Assembly (NCBI RefSeq): GCF_009730915.1
Contig: NC_052489.1
Location: forward strand, 31,055,916 to 31,119,915
Direction: 5' to 3'
DNA: 64,000 nucleotides
Source of the DNA: Dioscorea cayenensis subsp. rotundata
Lineage: Eukaryota; Streptophyta; Magnoliopsida; Dioscoreales; Dioscoreaceae
Shown here: in pieces, positions 62,991 through 64,000 of the stretch
Position numbering within the stretch: position 1 is the stretch's first letter
How the letters are laid out: each line of letters starts with the position of its first letter
Notes under the pieces: generated by a model
The model's database searches: none
The model's input: the letters and a program-made list of their open reading frames with translations, nothing else
Told to the model about the DNA's origin: nothing
Position numbers and translations under genes: made by a program

Positions 62991-64000
62991 TAATGTCACC
63001 CCATGCTACCCACTAATAATAAACAAAGAAAGAGTGAGATTTTGATTGAATCGATTTTATAACCAGTTTTACCAACTAAGCAATTGAAGGGACATTATTA
63101 ATGGTGGAGATTTGTTTTTTTGTTTTTTCCTTTTAATGACTAGAATTTTAGTTAAAGTTATTTTCAGCAAAAACTGTTTTGAATTGTCTTATTCACTGAT
63201 GAGTTTGATTTATTGGGGTTAATTATACTGTAGCAATAAAAAACCTATAGGCCTCTATAGCGGTCGTATAACACCTGTATATCCTAGTGAAAACTCTCTG
63301 AATGGATATAAAAACCCTTGTAACATCAAATGAATTTATTAAAACCATATAAAAAACTAAAATTTAGTTCTAAAAATATAAAAACTTAATAAAAAAACAT
63401 TAGAAAAATAAAAAAATAAAAAATAAAAATCTAATGAGTAATCATTGTTGTTCTAGAGTTTTGGAAAGAAGAAAAAAAAAGAAAGAGTTTTGCTCTAGGA
63501 TTTTCAAAATCAAGAAAAGATAAAAATTATTATTTAAATAAGAGTAGTATAGGAATTTCACTCAGATAATATTTTCACACCCTCCCTCCTATGAATTATT
63601 TTCTGAAAGTAATGACATGAAGACCGTTACTTTGCATAGTTCATATTAAAACCAAACGTGTGAAATTTTTTTACAAGTTTACTTTCTCTTGTAAAGTTGT
63701 TATTTTTCCACATACAAAACTGCAATTGACATAGTTTATATCAGGCCAAAGCCCAACTTATTGTTTTATCCCAAATGGGCTGAAACCCAACATGATTTAA
63801 CTCCGCAATTGGTAGGATTCCATCACCTGATTAGGGTTATTTTATATTAGGAATTAAAAAAAAAAACATTTTGAAGATGTATTCTCATCTATAAAATCAG
63901 ATTGAACCAATTATTTCTCCTTGATGCCCTCGTATTCATTCAAGTGATGGTGAAATTGAACTTTGGGTGTTCCTCTTTTGGCCCATTACTCAACAGCTGA
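62991..64000. other. Intergenic to the window end
   Basis: AT-rich. No gene, RNA or transposon ends recognised. Confidence 0.5.

Overview
The window is nuclear DNA of a flowering plant: genes with many GT-AG introns, an AT-rich background, and dense plant-type transposons (Ty1/copia, Ty3/gypsy chromovirus, TRIM, hAT, PIF/Harbinger and Stowaway-like MITEs, LINE remnants). GC-rich SDR and acyltransferase exons in AT-rich surroundings suggest a monocot, but I cannot name the species. A block of exactly 1000 N (18277-19276) is a scaffold gap. Gene models were built by hand from splice sites, reading phase and comparison of paralogues inside the window.

Layout. 0.8-1.5 kb: a secreted glycine-rich protein (+). 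2.6-12.4 kb: three tandem minus-strand short-chain dehydrogenase/reductase (SDR) genes of the plant SDR110C type. The first lacks the second intron of the other two and has a 14-nt first coding exon. The third carries a Harbinger-type MITE in its intron and a copia element about 300 bp upstream of its start codon. 12.7-18.3 kb: that copia element, with LTRs, target duplication, several frame breaks and a nested 578-bp insertion. 19.8-33.5 kb: two tandem minus-strand full-size ABCB (MDR/P-glycoprotein) transporter genes of 12 coding exons each. Nine exon lengths are identical between them. The copy at 28.4-33.5 kb is intact; the copy at 19.8-26.1 kb has a one-base frameshift in an A run. A 480-bp TRIM lies between them. 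33.5-40.3 kb: intergenic, with two MITEs and a MITE fragment. 40.4-49.4 kb: two tandem minus-strand BAHD acyltransferase genes (two exons each), separated by LINE remnants and a 1155-bp solo LTR. 50.6-60.5 kb: a degraded Ty3/gypsy chromovirus with 2.5-kb LTRs. 60.5-64 kb: AT-rich intergenic DNA with a poly(A) retroposon, a MITE and an unexplained GC-rich patch.

How the genes might work together. The non-transposon content is three small tandem families: NAD-type dehydrogenases, acyl-CoA-dependent acyltransferases and ABCB transporters. These are oxidation, acylation and export functions that recur in plant specialised-metabolite gene clusters. No terpene synthase, P450 or other scaffold-making enzyme is visible here, so a cluster is only a hypothesis. 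The remaining structure is best explained by local duplication and repeated transposon insertion.
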